A stretch of DNA of 64,000 bases from Psychrobacter alimentarius (GTDB lineage Bacteria; Pseudomonadota; Gammaproteobacteria; Pseudomonadales; Moraxellaceae), in NCBI RefSeq assembly GCF_001606025.1, contig NZ_CP014945.1, positions 2,666,001 through 2,730,000 of the forward strand, written 5' to 3'. Below, piece after piece: positions 28,716 through 38,301 of this stretch (position 1 is its first letter; each line of letters opens with the position of its first letter). The translations under genes and the position numbers were made by a program. Below the pieces are notes generated by a model. The model had not been told where the DNA came from. It saw nothing but the letters and a program-made list of their open reading frames with translations, and did not search any database.

Positions 28716-29420
28716 TTAAGCTTTACCTTGCTCTTTTAACGTTTTCCATGCCTGATTGCGCAAATACTTGGGTAGTGCATTGGCCGCATCCGTACCGCCC
28801 GAGGTAATAAATTGAGCAATACCCAGCTGTCCTATAACCACTGCATCTGGCCAGACCTCTTCATGACATATCTGCTCGCTATGAGCGCTTAACAGCATTG
28901 AGCCGTTACCAACGATAGGCAGATTAAGTGCTGTTTGACTGTCATAATCGAGCAATTGCTCATTGCTGTCGCTGCCGTCTATGGACACAGATTGCATGAC
29001 AGCTTGACCTGTTTGGCTATTGTCGCCTATTTTATAGTGACCAAAATAAACCTGCTGCATACGCGCATCAAGAGCGCTGTATGCCTCGCTCAAGCCGTAT
29101 TGCTGATAAGCTCGCTGCGCTATCGCTTGTAAACTTGAGACACCCACACAAGGAATATCATGCGCTACAGATAGCGCTTGCACCACTGCGGTATTGATGC
29201 GTATACCACTAAAGGCACCAGGCCCTCTGTTAAATATAAGGGCAGTTATATCGGCAAGTTTTAACTGAGCCTCTGACAGCGCAGCATCAATCATAGGAAG
29301 GATTTGCTGGGTTTGTTGGCGTTTGCCTGTTTCGGTATGACTCGCTAGTACGTGACCATTCGAATCTAAAACTGCGACCGAGCACTGATCGAACACGGTA
29401 TCCATGGCTAAAAACTTCAT
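28716..29420 (-). CDS. tsaB: tRNA threonylcarbamoyladenosine biosynthesis protein TsaB
   Basis: TsaB is the dimerisation scaffold of the TsaBDE complex that adds t6A at A37 of ANN-decoding tRNAs. It has the ASKHA-fold N-terminus MKFLAMDTVFDQCSVAVLD and the family motif LIFNRGPGAFSGIRINTAVV (residues about 62-81). The 234-residue length is typical. It is leftward, separated from the upstream ffh by a terminator. Confidence 0.95.
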   Translation of the reverse strand: MKFLAMDTVFDQCSVAVLDSNGHVLASHTETGKRQQTQQILPMIDAALSEAQLKLADITALIFNRGPGAFSGIRINTAVVQALSVAHDIPCVGVSSLQAIAQRAYQQYGLSEAYSALDARMQQVYFGHYKIGDNSQTGQAVMQSVSIDGSDSNEQLLDYDSQTALNLPIVGNGSMLLSAHSEQICHEEVWPDAVVIGQLGIAQFITSGGTDAANALPKYLRNQAWKTLKEQGKA

Positions 29421-29590
29421 ACTCTCGGCCTATACTATCGGTATTAAAAAAAGCACGGCATTATAAAAAAAGCACTGGCTTCATAAATAAATCAGCGCCT
29501 ATCATAGCATTTAGGGCAGGCTATTTTTATCACTTTCTGCTTTTTTCATACTTTATCCATGAGAATCTCTCCAAATCAGACAAACGTAAA

Positions 29591-29625
29591 AAAAACCTCA
29601 AAACAATCTCCGCTTTGAGGTTTTT
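29591..29625 (-). terminator. Terminator downstream of ffh
   Basis: AAAAACCTCAAA...TTTGAGGTTTTT forms a 9-12 bp stem with an 11-base loop; read on the minus strand it ends in a T-run. It lies about 50 bp past the ffh stop. Confidence 0.85.
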
Positions 29626-29676
29626 ATTAGAAACAATGATCAAAAGACTTAAATGTAGATATTACTTATGGAAGTA

Positions 29677-31221
29677 TTAAAAACGGGTTTTAAACTTCTT
29701 AGGCGCTTGATTTTGCATGTCCTGTATTTGCTTTTGCATCTCTTCAGTGCTTGGCATATTGTTAGGATCAAGCCCCATTTGTTTTGCCATTTGCTCTGGA
29801 TTGACGTCTTTAGCGCCGCCTTGCTGACCGCCACCAAATAGAGGACCGCCGCCACCGCCAGCACTGCCGCCGCCCATTAGTCCTTGCATGGACTTCATCA
29901 TTTTACTGATGCCTTCAGGCTTTGAGATCATCTTCATCATTTTTGCCATTTGCTTGTGCTGTTTGAGCAAACGATTAACGTCTTGAATCTCACGACCAGA
30001 ACCCGCAGCAATACGGCGCTTACGGCTTGGATTGATCTTATCAGGGTTCTTACGCTCAAATGGCGTCATAGAATTAATCAATGCTTCCATTTCACGCACT
30101 TTTTCTTCTGGTTTGGCATCTTCGACCGCTTTTTGCATGTCAGAACCACCCATACCTGGCATCTTATCTAAAAAGCCTGCCATACCGCCCATACTCTTCA
30201 TTTGCTGGAACTGGGTCAATAGATCTTCAAGGTCAAAATCGCCGCCCTTCTGCATCTTTTTCGCCATTTTTTCGGCTTTATCACGGTCAATTTTTTGTTC
30301 AACTTCTTCGACCAAACTCAGTACGTCACCCATACCAAGAATACGCTGGGCAATACGCTCAGGATGGAACAGCTCTAAGGCATCCAACTTTTCGCCGCGC
30401 CCCAAGAATTTAATCGGTTTACCTGTGATGGCACGTACAGAAAGTGCTGCACCGCCGCGAGCATCGCCGTCAGTCTTGGTTAAGATAACACCAGTCAATG
30501 GCAAGGCATCATTGAACGCTTTGGCTGTATTGGCAGCATCTTGACCCGTCATGGCATCGACGACAAACAAGGTCTCAGAAGGATTGACCGCCGCCGTTAG
30601 CGCTTTAATCTCATCCATCATGTTGTCATCGATGTGCAAGCGACCTGCCGTATCAATGATTAGAATATCTTGATACTGAATTTTGGCTTCTTCAATGGCA
30701 CGTAGTGCGATATCAATCGGATTTTCGTCAGTGCTTGAGTTCACAAACTTGGCATCAACCTGACCTGCTACTTGCTCAAGCTGCTTGATGGCGGCTGGAC
30801 GATAGACATCAGCTGAAACCAGCATGACTTTTTTCTTATGACGCTCTTGTAAAAATTTGGCCAATTTACCAGCAGTCGTCGTTTTACCCGCACCTTGCAA
30901 ACCCGCTAGTAGATAAACGACTGGTGGCTTACCGGTCATCTCTAGTTGTTGGTTAGCACTGCCCATCATTTCGGTCAGCTCGTCATGGACGATTTTGACA
31001 AACGCTTGTCCTGGTGCCAACTCTTTTAAGACTTCAGCACCCAGCGCTTGCTCTTTGACACGCTTAACAAAGTCGCGCGTGACAGGTAACGCCACGTCAG
31101 CTTCTAACAATGCCATACGTACTTCACGCAAGGTGTCTTTGATATTGTCTTCAGTCAGTTGTCCAGTCCCCACAATATTACGGAGGCTCGACGATAAACG
31201 TTCTGTTAAGGTATCAAACAT
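29677..31221 (-). CDS. ffh: Signal recognition particle GTPase
   Basis: Ffh is the protein part of SRP and targets inner-membrane proteins co-translationally. The order is an N domain (residues 1 to about 90), the GTPase G domain with P-loop LAGLQGAGKTTTAGKLA near 104-120, IIDTAGRLHID near 188 and TKTDGDARGGAALS near 247, then the methionine-rich M domain (MTPFERKNPDKINPSRKRRI). A C-terminal tail of about 60 residues is rich in Gly (GGGSAGGGGG) and Gln and is longer than in E. coli. Total 514 residues. Confidence 0.98.
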   Translation of the reverse strand: MFDTLTERLSSSLRNIVGTGQLTEDNIKDTLREVRMALLEADVALPVTRDFVKRVKEQALGAEVLKELAPGQAFVKIVHDELTEMMGSANQQLEMTGKPPVVYLLAGLQGAGKTTTAGKLAKFLQERHKKKVMLVSADVYRPAAIKQLEQVAGQVDAKFVNSSTDENPIDIALRAIEEAKIQYQDILIIDTAGRLHIDDNMMDEIKALTAAVNPSETLFVVDAMTGQDAANTAKAFNDALPLTGVILTKTDGDARGGAALSVRAITGKPIKFLGRGEKLDALELFHPERIAQRILGMGDVLSLVEEVEQKIDRDKAEKMAKKMQKGGDFDLEDLLTQFQQMKSMGGMAGFLDKMPGMGGSDMQKAVEDAKPEEKVREMEALINSMTPFERKNPDKINPSRKRRIAAGSGREIQDVNRLLKQHKQMAKMMKMISKPEGISKMMKSMQGLMGGGSAGGGGGPLFGGGQQGGAKDVNPEQMAKQMGLDPNNMPSTEEMQKQIQDMQNQAPKKFKTRF

Positions 31222-31621
31222 AAATAACTCTCAGTTAAAATAATTCTTTGTTAAAATCTTTTTTAGTAAAACCAGTCAAATGGCTTACCAATAATGTAAG
31301 GGCATGCGTAATAATATATTAGATTTGGTTTTTAGATACGACATTATAAAAAACAGTCTATTATCAACACTATAGCATTAAGATGATCGAAAAATTACCA
31401 TCGTTTTGCAAAAGGCTTGGATATTTGAGCTGTCACTGACGCATACTGGGTTGAGTTCAGATGGACAGAGCTGAGCATTTATAGGGAATACGTAAGATGG
31501 TACTCAATTGATCCCCATTTTATGATAAATTGGACAATTATTCTAATCATTCCGATAATACCACTTTCGCATTGCATTGAGCAGCCATTGTGCGCTCAAT
31601 ATGAGATGAGGCTTTATATCT
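31222..31621. other. Divergent intergenic region, ffh/CcsA-like
   Basis: A 400-bp AT-rich region that must contain divergent promoters. I see no gene and no strong hairpin. Confidence 0.4.
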
Positions 31622-32425
31622 GTGCACTTTGCATTCTTACTTGCTAGTCTAGCTTATATCTTAGTCAGTGTTTACCTTGGTTGGGCGCTGACTCAGGACA
31701 AACCTGTTCGTAAAGGCATTGGTTTGGGGTTACTGATGGTCGGTATGGTCGCACATGCGCTGCTGCTCTACCCCTACGTTGTTACGCTTTATGGTTTGAA
31801 TTTTAATTTATTCAATGTCATTAGCCTGATCAGTTTGTTTTTTTTATTCTTTTACGTCTTGTTTTCTCTGTACCGGCCTATTATCAGCTTGGGCATCTTA
31901 GCGGCACCAACAGCACTCCTAGGTATGACCATTGGCTACATTGGACGCGCGCCCTATCAGCCGATCATCAATATCAGTGCAGGGCTAGAAGCACATATCT
32001 TACTGTCTTTCGCGGCTTACTGTGTCCTGCTAATGGCAGCGATACAAGCACTATTTTTGCGCTTACAAATACGCGAGCTCAAGCATCATACCATTCATCG
32101 ATTTTGGGTCAATAAGTTACCATCCCTGCAAAGCATGGAGGGTTTGTTATTCGATATGCTCTTGGTAGGGTTTGTTTTATTGAGTATTGCGTTGGGGATT
32201 GGTTTTATCTATGTAGATGATCTGATGGCACAGCATATCGTACACAAAACCGTCTTTAGCCTGTTGTCTTGGTTATTATTCGGTACACTACTGGTTGGCA
32301 ACTGGCGTGCTGGCTGGCGTGGCAAGCGTGCGGCTAATATCACTATTTATGCCTTTATCTTATTGGCAATTGGCTTTGTCGGTAGCAAGTTTGTGCTAGA
32401 GCTATTGCTAGGTGTTGGCCAGTAA
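31622..32425 (+). CDS. CcsA/YpjD-type cytochrome c assembly-like membrane protein
   Basis: A 267-residue integral membrane protein with about eight helices, of the CcsA/HemX/CcmC-related family (YpjD in E. coli, also found divergent from ffh). Conserved features include LEAHILLSFAAYCVLLMAA (His in a helix), and LLFDMLLVGFVLLSIALGIG. The tryptophan-rich WWD heme motif of true cytochrome c synthases is not evident, so heme-ligase function is doubtful; a role in magnesium transport tolerance (CorE/CorB association) has been suggested for relatives. The start is GTG with GAGG upstream. Confidence 0.85.
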   Translation: MHFAFLLASLAYILVSVYLGWALTQDKPVRKGIGLGLLMVGMVAHALLLYPYVVTLYGLNFNLFNVISLISLFFLFFYVLFSLYRPIISLGILAAPTALLGMTIGYIGRAPYQPIINISAGLEAHILLSFAAYCVLLMAAIQALFLRLQIRELKHHTIHRFWVNKLPSLQSMEGLLFDMLLVGFVLLSIALGIGFIYVDDLMAQHIVHKTVFSLLSWLLFGTLLVGNWRAGWRGKRAANITIYAFILLAIGFVGSKFVLELLLGVGQ

Positions 32426-32426
32426 A

Positions 32427-32473
32427 AAAAGCGGCAGCCAATTGTATCTCATACGAGTATTGACTGTCCGCTT
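32427..32473 (+). terminator. Probable terminator after the CcsA-like gene
   Basis: AGCGGCAGCCAAT and ATTGACTGTCCGCT form an imperfect stem directly after the stop, with an A-run before and a weak T-run after. It lies between convergent genes. Confidence 0.5.
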
Positions 32474-32531
32474 TGGTATTATTTAAAAATAAGATGAGAT
32501 TTTAGAGAATGCATTATGCTCAAACGCTGTT

Positions 32532-33464
32532 TTAATTAAAAACCACGGTCTTATTACCTGCGACAATCACTCGATTTTGCACATGCCAGTTCACAGCACG
32601 CGCCAAGACGTTGCGCTCGATATCACGACCAATGGCTCGTAATTCTGTCACGCCTTGACGATGGGTCACGCGGTGAACATCTTGCTCGATAATAGGCCCT
32701 TGATCAAGCTCAGCGGTGACATAATGCGCGGTGGCACCAATCAGTTTCACCCCTTTATCATACGCTTGACGGTAAGGATCGGCACCCACAAAAGCTGGCA
32801 AGAATGAATGGTGAATATTGATTACCTGCATCGGCCAGCGTTTCACAAAATCAGGTGACAGTATTTGCATGTAACGCGCTAATACAAGCAAATCATTACC
32901 TTCCATCAGTTTATGAATCTGCTCTTCTGCCTGCTCTTTATTGTTTTTATTGACAGCCACATGGTGAAATTTGATACCGAAGTTTTTGACTGCTTGACGT
33001 AAGTCAGGATGATTGCTGACCACACAGGTAATCTCGCAGTCCAGCAAACCGCGCTGATGACGCCATAATAAATCTAACAATGCGTGATCGAACTTGGATA
33101 CCAAAATACCCACTTTGGTCTTAATTGCATTGTTATGGAGACGCCAATCCATGTTGTGGCGTTTGGCAACCGTATGTCCAAAGCTGACCTCAAAATTGTC
33201 AATAATTTCGCTTAACCCTGCCAAAGCAAACTCCAAACGCATAAAGTATTGACCGCCTTCATGAGCCGTTGAATACTGATCAAGCGTAATAATATTCGCA
33301 CCATAGCGATGGATAAACTCAGAAACCGCTTGTACGATACCCGCTTGATCTTTGCATTTGATCAACAGTGTCGCCGTGTCGCTAGCATCAGTGGTAGGTA
33401 AAGCACTAGAAGTAGTGTTTGACTCGATATCCGATGAGGGAACCGTCTTGATAGTGTCTGACAT
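32532..33464 (-). CDS. purU: Formyltetrahydrofolate deformylase
   Basis: PurU hydrolyses 10-formyl-THF to formate and THF, balancing one-carbon pools. An N-terminal ACT domain (LLIKCKDQAGIVQAVSEFIH, residues about 32-51) is followed by the formyltransferase-fold domain with ISNHPDL-like VVSNHPDLRQ, NIHHSFLPAFVGADPYRQA and IGATAHYVTAELDQGPIIEQD, containing the Asn-His-Asp catalytic triad. A Ser/Thr-rich N-terminal extension of about 25 residues precedes the ACT domain. Confidence 0.96.
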   Translation of the reverse strand: MSDTIKTVPSSDIESNTTSSALPTTDASDTATLLIKCKDQAGIVQAVSEFIHRYGANIITLDQYSTAHEGGQYFMRLEFALAGLSEIIDNFEVSFGHTVAKRHNMDWRLHNNAIKTKVGILVSKFDHALLDLLWRHQRGLLDCEITCVVSNHPDLRQAVKNFGIKFHHVAVNKNNKEQAEEQIHKLMEGNDLLVLARYMQILSPDFVKRWPMQVINIHHSFLPAFVGADPYRQAYDKGVKLIGATAHYVTAELDQGPIIEQDVHRVTHRQGVTELRAIGRDIERNVLARAVNWHVQNRVIVAGNKTVVFN

Positions 33465-33615
33465 AATACGCCCAATTAAAAAATAATGACTGATCGCTGA
33501 AAAACTGTTATCAGCGTAGTAAACCGATTATTTTAATCTTTTTTGCAATGTTTTGCTGAGCGTGTTGGTTGTTTTTGGTTATTCAGATTGATTTAGTTAT
33601 TTAAAAGGGTAATGC

Positions 33616-33647
33616 AAAAACCCCCAACGTGGCGTTGAGGGTTTTAT
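33616..33647 (-). terminator. Terminator of the Ig-like-repeat lipoprotein gene
   Basis: AAAACCC-CCAACG-TGG-CGTTGAGGGTTTT is a good stem with terminal A/T runs, about 25 bp past the stop of the leftward gene. Confidence 0.85.
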
Positions 33648-33670
33648 AACTAACTGGTTACTATGTGAAC

Positions 33671-35779
33671 TTATTGAATAATATAAGTCTTAGTCGTGAC
33701 ATTACTATTCGGTGCAGTAGCAGAGATTCTAAAGTAGTCCCCTGCTGCACAACCATCCAACGTATAGTTGCTGATGGTTCCTAAGTTTTGACCGAGAGCG
33801 CCTGTGTTCACCAAAGCAGGGACTTTACTGAAACCTCCAACTTGCTCTACTGTACAACTTTTATCATTACTGTCTGTTTTGTCAACAGCGGTTGCAGCAA
33901 TAGTCGTACCAGAAGGCATTGGGTTTAGGTCGTAGAAACCACCGCTATTCGTACGAACATTAACCATCGTTGCTGAGCCACTGATCACTTGTGTCGTCAG
34001 CATATTACCTAGATTGTTTAATAAGGTAAAACGCGCATTACTACCGTCAGACAATAACTGAGTAGTTTGATAACGTACAATAGCATCCAATCCTGAGTTA
34101 CATGTATTGGCTTTATTTGGCGATACAAAGTTTGAAATAAAACTCTGTTCAAAACTGTCTTTTTTTGATTGACTGTATGTTGGGAATTTAAGTTGTATAA
34201 ATCTATCCAAATTATTCTCACACATACCGCTTGCTTGTGTAGTCAATGGATACGTAAATTCACCAGCTTCAAATGTACCGTTTTCATTGTCATCACGGAA
34301 GGTATCACCAATATTATGAACAAAGGTATCTACCCCCTCATCCCATGCGTTATTGGCATTGTTATCAATATAAGCTTTTTCGCCTTCTGCTACAGCTAAA
34401 ATACTCACACGTCCATCACCTGGTCTTGGGTTTTGGGTTGAGAAAGTCACATTACAAACGCCATCAGTAGTGGTACAGCTAGCAGGAGAGACTTTACCAC
34501 CTTCAGCCGTTAAGTTTACCACTGTACCATCTGGTACTGAGTTCCCATTACGATCTACCATTCTAATAGTGATGTTAGTGCTATCGCCATCCATACTCCA
34601 ATCTAAAACGTTTTTCTCTTGTGAGATACTTAAACCATCTTGCGTCACGCGCGAGCTAGCGATCGATATACCTTTAGATAATGCATTGATACGACCATCT
34701 CGAGAAAGTGAAGCCTTAATCTCCACAGGCCCTGGTGTAGACCCAGGATAAATATTGACAGATACATTACCATTTTCATCAGTCCTAGCAGGAATGTTAG
34801 AACGATTACCTAATACGCCAAAGGATAGACCCAGTGGTGATTTTTCTAAGGATAAAACCACATCGGCATTGGCAAGAGGCGTTTTATTAGAATAAACCGT
34901 AAACTCAACCTCTCCTGTCGCAGAAGAGCCACTATTTGCAATGCCAAGTGTTAATGGATTAGAGGTATATACAATTGAGGTTGCCTCAGGAGCCTGCACA
35001 GTAATATTGGTAGATCGTACTGCATTACCTACGTTTGCAGATATTGTCACAGGACCACTACAAAGGGTATCATCATCATTAATCGATTTATAAACCACCT
35101 CTACCATACCATTAGCATCAGAAGTTATTTGTGCTGGAATCTGTCCACAACTCGCATTAAGATTAACTGACACACCATTCAATATATTTCCTTCTGCATC
35201 AGAGACGATCAAAGACAATGCAGTCTGCGCACCTGATGATAGATTGACACTCTCAACAGAAAAAGCACTTAGGCTAACTTTGGTCGATTGAACTGAAAAA
35301 GTTTTATCTACAGTCGCTGTATTACCTGCAAAGGTTGCGGTCGCAGAAATAGTATAAGCTCCTGATACTTCAGTTCCCGTTGGCTTTAAGAATATACGAG
35401 CGAAGCCTTCACTATCTGTTAGTACTGAGCCTGACGTAGTTTGTGACAACATCACCCCTGTAGCATCGATAGCAAAGCTCACTTTAGCCCCTGCGACAGG
35501 TTCATTTTTTTCGTCAGTTATTAAAACCTCATAGTAAGCACCGTCTAAACCGATTGAAGTAACTGGATTGCTATTTATATCAACCAGATTACTAGTAGCT
35601 ATATTGAGAGTATCAATAGTAGAACCACCATCCCCCGTCCCAGGCTGAGTCACACCCGTATCAGGCTCGGGGGCAATTGTATCAGTACCATCGCCACCGC
35701 CGCATCCAGCCAAAGTCAGTGATAAGGTTAGTGCAGTCAGCTGAAATAGCTTGGAAGCAGGTAATGAGCTATATGACAT
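33671..35779 (-). CDS. Large Ig-like (Big-1 type) repeat lipoprotein
   Basis: A predicted surface lipoprotein of about 702 residues. The signal peptide ends in lipobox LAGCGGG. Several bacterial Ig-like repeats follow, recognisable by alternating motifs such as DEKNEPVAGAKVSFAID, DAEGNILNGVSVNLNAS and DRNGNSVPDGTVVNLTA, as in intimin/invasin Big-1 domains. A C-terminal region of about 200 residues has four Cys and no family I can name (NENGTFEAGEFTYPL inside it looks like an EF-hand-type calcium loop). The ATG at 35779 has GGAG seven bases upstream; the frame opens at 35794. A role in adhesion or surface structure is inferred only. Confidence 0.88.
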   Translation of the reverse strand: MSYSSLPASKLFQLTALTLSLTLAGCGGGDGTDTIAPEPDTGVTQPGTGDGGSTIDTLNIATSNLVDINSNPVTSIGLDGAYYEVLITDEKNEPVAGAKVSFAIDATGVMLSQTTSGSVLTDSEGFARIFLKPTGTEVSGAYTISATATFAGNTATVDKTFSVQSTKVSLSAFSVESVNLSSGAQTALSLIVSDAEGNILNGVSVNLNASCGQIPAQITSDANGMVEVVYKSINDDDTLCSGPVTISANVGNAVRSTNITVQAPEATSIVYTSNPLTLGIANSGSSATGEVEFTVYSNKTPLANADVVLSLEKSPLGLSFGVLGNRSNIPARTDENGNVSVNIYPGSTPGPVEIKASLSRDGRINALSKGISIASSRVTQDGLSISQEKNVLDWSMDGDSTNITIRMVDRNGNSVPDGTVVNLTAEGGKVSPASCTTTDGVCNVTFSTQNPRPGDGRVSILAVAEGEKAYIDNNANNAWDEGVDTFVHNIGDTFRDDNENGTFEAGEFTYPLTTQASGMCENNLDRFIQLKFPTYSQSKKDSFEQSFISNFVSPNKANTCNSGLDAIVRYQTTQLLSDGSNARFTLLNNLGNMLTTQVISGSATMVNVRTNSGGFYDLNPMPSGTTIAATAVDKTDSNDKSCTVEQVGGFSKVPALVNTGALGQNLGTISNYTLDGCAAGDYFRISATAPNSNVTTKTYIIQ

Positions 35780-35794
35780 TTTGAGACTCCGCAT

Positions 35795-36263
35795 AAGCAG
35801 TAATTTATTTGAGCAAATAGGTAAATATCAGTACACAGAATCATATTAGATTGGTAATGATACATAGGTTTACATTGATGCTAGTTGTATTAACAGATTG
35901 TATTAAATATATAACAGCAACTTTACTGACTTTTGTTATAACTTACAACTAAAAATTAATGGTTACTATTAAACAATCAACAACATAGAGCGCTTATTTC
36001 AGGGTATAATAGCCATCCTTTAGATCGGCAGTAATTATAAAAATATTTGAGTATTCATCTGTTTTATGGTATAAATGTCGGCTTTAAAATTTTCTGAATT
36101 GGTTAGCCTGTTATTTGCCTTTAGATAGCAGTCATATCAGCTCAACCTTCATATAGTTTTGTTTGGTGCAAAGCTGCCGCTTGCTGTGTCCATGCCGCAA
36201 AAACGTGCAACTTGCCCAGACTGGTATGAGAAAAACTCATACCTCATAGATTAGGAGTTCGCC
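35795..36263. other. Intergenic region upstream of rpmB
   Basis: A 470-bp AT-rich region between the divergent lipoprotein and ribosomal protein genes. It holds the rpmB promoter at 36047-36075 and an additional TATAAT at 36005-36010 without a good -35. No gene is seen. Confidence 0.5.
36047..36075 (+). promoter_or_regulatory. Sigma-70 promoter of rpmB-rpmG
   Basis: TTGAGT (36047-36052), a 17-bp spacer and TATAAA (36070-36075), with TGG directly before the -10 (extended -10). The start site would be about 180 bp before rpmB. Confidence 0.65.
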
Positions 36264-36500
36264 ATGTCTCGAGTTTGCCAAGTGACTGGAAAGCGCCCTA
36301 TGGTGGGTAATAATGTTTCGCACGCAAACAACAAAACCCGTCGTCGCTTTCTACCAAACCTACACAACCATCGTTTTTGGGTAGAGTCTGAAAATCGTTT
36401 TGTACGTCTACGTGTGTCTACCAAGGGTATGCGCATCATTGACAAACTAGGTATCGATAAAGTGTTAGCGGATCTACGCGCACAAGGTCAAAAAGTTTAA
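36264..36500 (+). CDS. rpmB: 50S ribosomal protein L28
   Basis: L28 of the large ribosomal subunit, 78 residues. [26 protein letters not shown] is nearly invariant in gammaproteobacteria. TAGGAG stands six bases before the ATG. It is followed by rpmG in the same operon, the standard arrangement. Confidence 0.98.
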   Translation: MSRVCQVTGKRPMVGNNVSHANNKTRRRFLPNLHNHRFWVESENRFVRLRVSTKGMRIIDKLGIDKVLADLRAQGQKV

Positions 36501-36634
36501 GTGAATATTAGCAGCTTATAAATAACGATAATTTTCGTTATTAAAGCTGCTTTTCTGCTACCACATGAGTAGCAACTTATTACTTAAGACGCATACCTAT
36601 CGTTTTAAGACCCCTCATTTACAGGAAAGCTATC

Positions 36635-36790
36635 ATGAGAGATAAAATTAAATTAGTATCAACAGCGGGTACTGGGTATTACTACACCACTACTAAAAAC
36701 AAGCGCACTATGCCTGGCAAAATGGAAATCAAAAAATTTGATCCAAAAGTACGCCAGCATGTGATCTTTAAAGAAGCTAAAATCAAATAA
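36635..36790 (+). CDS. rpmG: 50S ribosomal protein L33
   Basis: A 51-residue L33. It begins [20 protein letters not shown] and continues with [20 protein letters not shown], ending [10 protein letters not shown]. The Cys zinc ligands of some L33 forms are absent, as in E. coli L33. ATG follows AGGAAAGCTATC. It is the second gene of the rpmB operon, closed by a strong terminator. Confidence 0.97.
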   Translation: MRDKIKLVSTAGTGYYYTTTKNKRTMPGKMEIKKFDPKVRQHVIFKEAKIK

Positions 36791-36821
36791 TCTCCATTTT
36801 TATAAATGGTACTATTTGAAC

Positions 36822-36859
36822 AAAAAGAAGGGTTTATCAATCGATAAACCCTTCTTTTT
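36822..36859 (+). terminator. Terminator of rpmB-rpmG
   Basis: AAAAAGAAGGGTTTATC-AAT-CGATAAACCCTTCTTTTT is a near-perfect hairpin with flanking A and T runs. It can serve both the rightward ribosomal operon and the convergent leftward gene. Confidence 0.95.
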
Positions 36860-36904
36860 ATGCTTGTATATTTAGCTATCTTCAGCTCGCTAATAAACTA
36901 AAGA

Positions 36905-37216
36905 TCAGCTGTAGTGTGTTGGCTCTTTATCATAGACGTGAGCGTGCCATTTACTCATCTGTTTTTGCATGATGACCTGAATCGCCGCATGAATCATATG
37001 TTGACCAATCGCTTGGGTATCGCTACCCAATAGCTCTTTTAGCTTATCAGAGAAATCAATGGTCATAAGCGGCGCTTCATCTTGTTCAGCGTCACGCAAC
37101 AACAATTTACCATCTTCAGCCTCTACCAGCTCAAGAGTGGTCTCTTTCGCAAATCCTGCAAATTGATCGGTACTCTCGCTATCTACTTCTATATCATTAT
37201 CGATATCGTATGGCAT
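36905..37216 (-). CDS. Hypothetical acidic protein
   Basis: A 103-residue soluble protein, very acidic at the N-terminus (DIDNDIEVDSESTDQ), with a likely amphipathic helical C-terminal half (AIGQHMIHAAIQVIMQKQMS). I do not recognise a family. AAGGAA stands at good distance before the ATG. It is convergent with rpmG. Confidence 0.7.
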   Translation of the reverse strand: MPYDIDNDIEVDSESTDQFAGFAKETTLELVEAEDGKLLLRDAEQDEAPLMTIDFSDKLKELLGSDTQAIGQHMIHAAIQVIMQKQMSKWHAHVYDKEPTHYS

Positions 37217-37442
37217 TCATTTGTTCCTTATTGTCCCGTCTGATACTTGCAAACGAATTGGTAATGGCAAAAAATCTATTCACTACAAAAATCCATTCAG
37301 CAAATTTCTCGTCTTAAATCTTTCGTCTTTTAGTAACGCGGGTAAAACTGTCTTACTCATACAATGGACGCTTTGACCTTGGATTTCAAGGTTTGTCACA
37401 CAAGTCTTCTATATAAGTAAGCGTTTGAGAGGCTATCCAAAC

Positions 37443-37754
37443 TCAACGCCAGTATCTCAGTTTGGCTAAGGTGAATAAAAATGCGACAAACATGCCAAGG
37501 TAATACGTCAATTTTAACTCAAAGGTTGGATCACGATATTTGAATGGTAGTGCCACAGTGGCAGTAGCGGTAGGGAATATCAGTAGCATAATGAGCCAAT
37601 TTTCAATCACATTTAGCCAGTCTTGAAAACTTGTACCATGACGCAGCGATGCTAAGCCCATGAATAAGCAAGCTATAATCAAACTAGTAAACAAGCCATT
37701 TGGTAAGTCTTTTGGATAGATAATTTTGGCAATACTAGCTGGTACGATTCGCAT
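37443..37754 (-). CDS. Small hypothetical membrane protein
   Basis: A 103-residue protein with three predicted helices (GLFTSLIIACLFMGLASL, NWLIMLLIFPTATATVALPF, YYLGMFVAFLFTLAKL). GGAAT precedes the ATG. No family recognised. Confidence 0.65.
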   Translation of the reverse strand: MRIVPASIAKIIYPKDLPNGLFTSLIIACLFMGLASLRHGTSFQDWLNVIENWLIMLLIFPTATATVALPFKYRDPTFELKLTYYLGMFVAFLFTLAKLRYWR

Positions 37755-37876
37755 ATAAAATTCCAGCCATACTTATAAGGTATGGCTCAATGATTAAAAA
37801 AAAGTGTAAAAGATAGCTCGTAAAAAAATAACAACGCTATATTTATGAATGCACATTATTTTTGCTGATCGTGATG

Positions 37877-38233
37877 TTAACTATAACTCCCCATCAACCA
37901 CAACATTGACACACAAGCAGTCAACCAGCCAAGCGTCAGCGCATTTCTGGTTTCAATATGCAGACCTTTAACTTTATTAAGCACTCGCGAGCCAAGCCAA
38001 AAAAACAATGGGATGCCAAGCACAAAGGTAGGTATGACTACAGCAGCATGACGCAATACGACGCCAACGTCATCGCCAATCATTAAGCGAAAACCATAGC
38101 CTGCTAAACTTAGCACAAGCGCAAAAATAGCCAAGCCAATTGTAATCCCTTTTGGTACTAAGCTACGATGCGGCCTAGTATCTGTGATTGGCTCAGAACG
38201 CACTGACGAGGGAACGGGTTTGTTTGTGTTCAT
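37877..38233 (-). CDS. Small hypothetical membrane protein
   Basis: A 118-residue protein: a polar N-terminal 30 residues, then three hydrophobic helices (GITIGLAIFALVLSLAGYGF, HAAVVIPTFVLGIPLFFWL, LGWLTACVSMLWLMG). AAAGG precedes the ATG at a good distance. It follows rpe on the same strand, 68 bp away, and may share its transcript. No family recognised. Confidence 0.68.
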   Translation of the reverse strand: MNTNKPVPSSVRSEPITDTRPHRSLVPKGITIGLAIFALVLSLAGYGFRLMIGDDVGVVLRHAAVVIPTFVLGIPLFFWLGSRVLNKVKGLHIETRNALTLGWLTACVSMLWLMGSYS

Positions 38234-38301
38234 AGTTTACCTTTACATAACCTACCATCGTATAAATGACGAGTACACCGCGTATTTTAATGATACCGAT
38301 G

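Noticed and set aside
29950..30544. Long open frames on the + strand opposite ffh
   Set aside because: They are antisense shadows of a highly conserved gene, with no independent protein-family signal.
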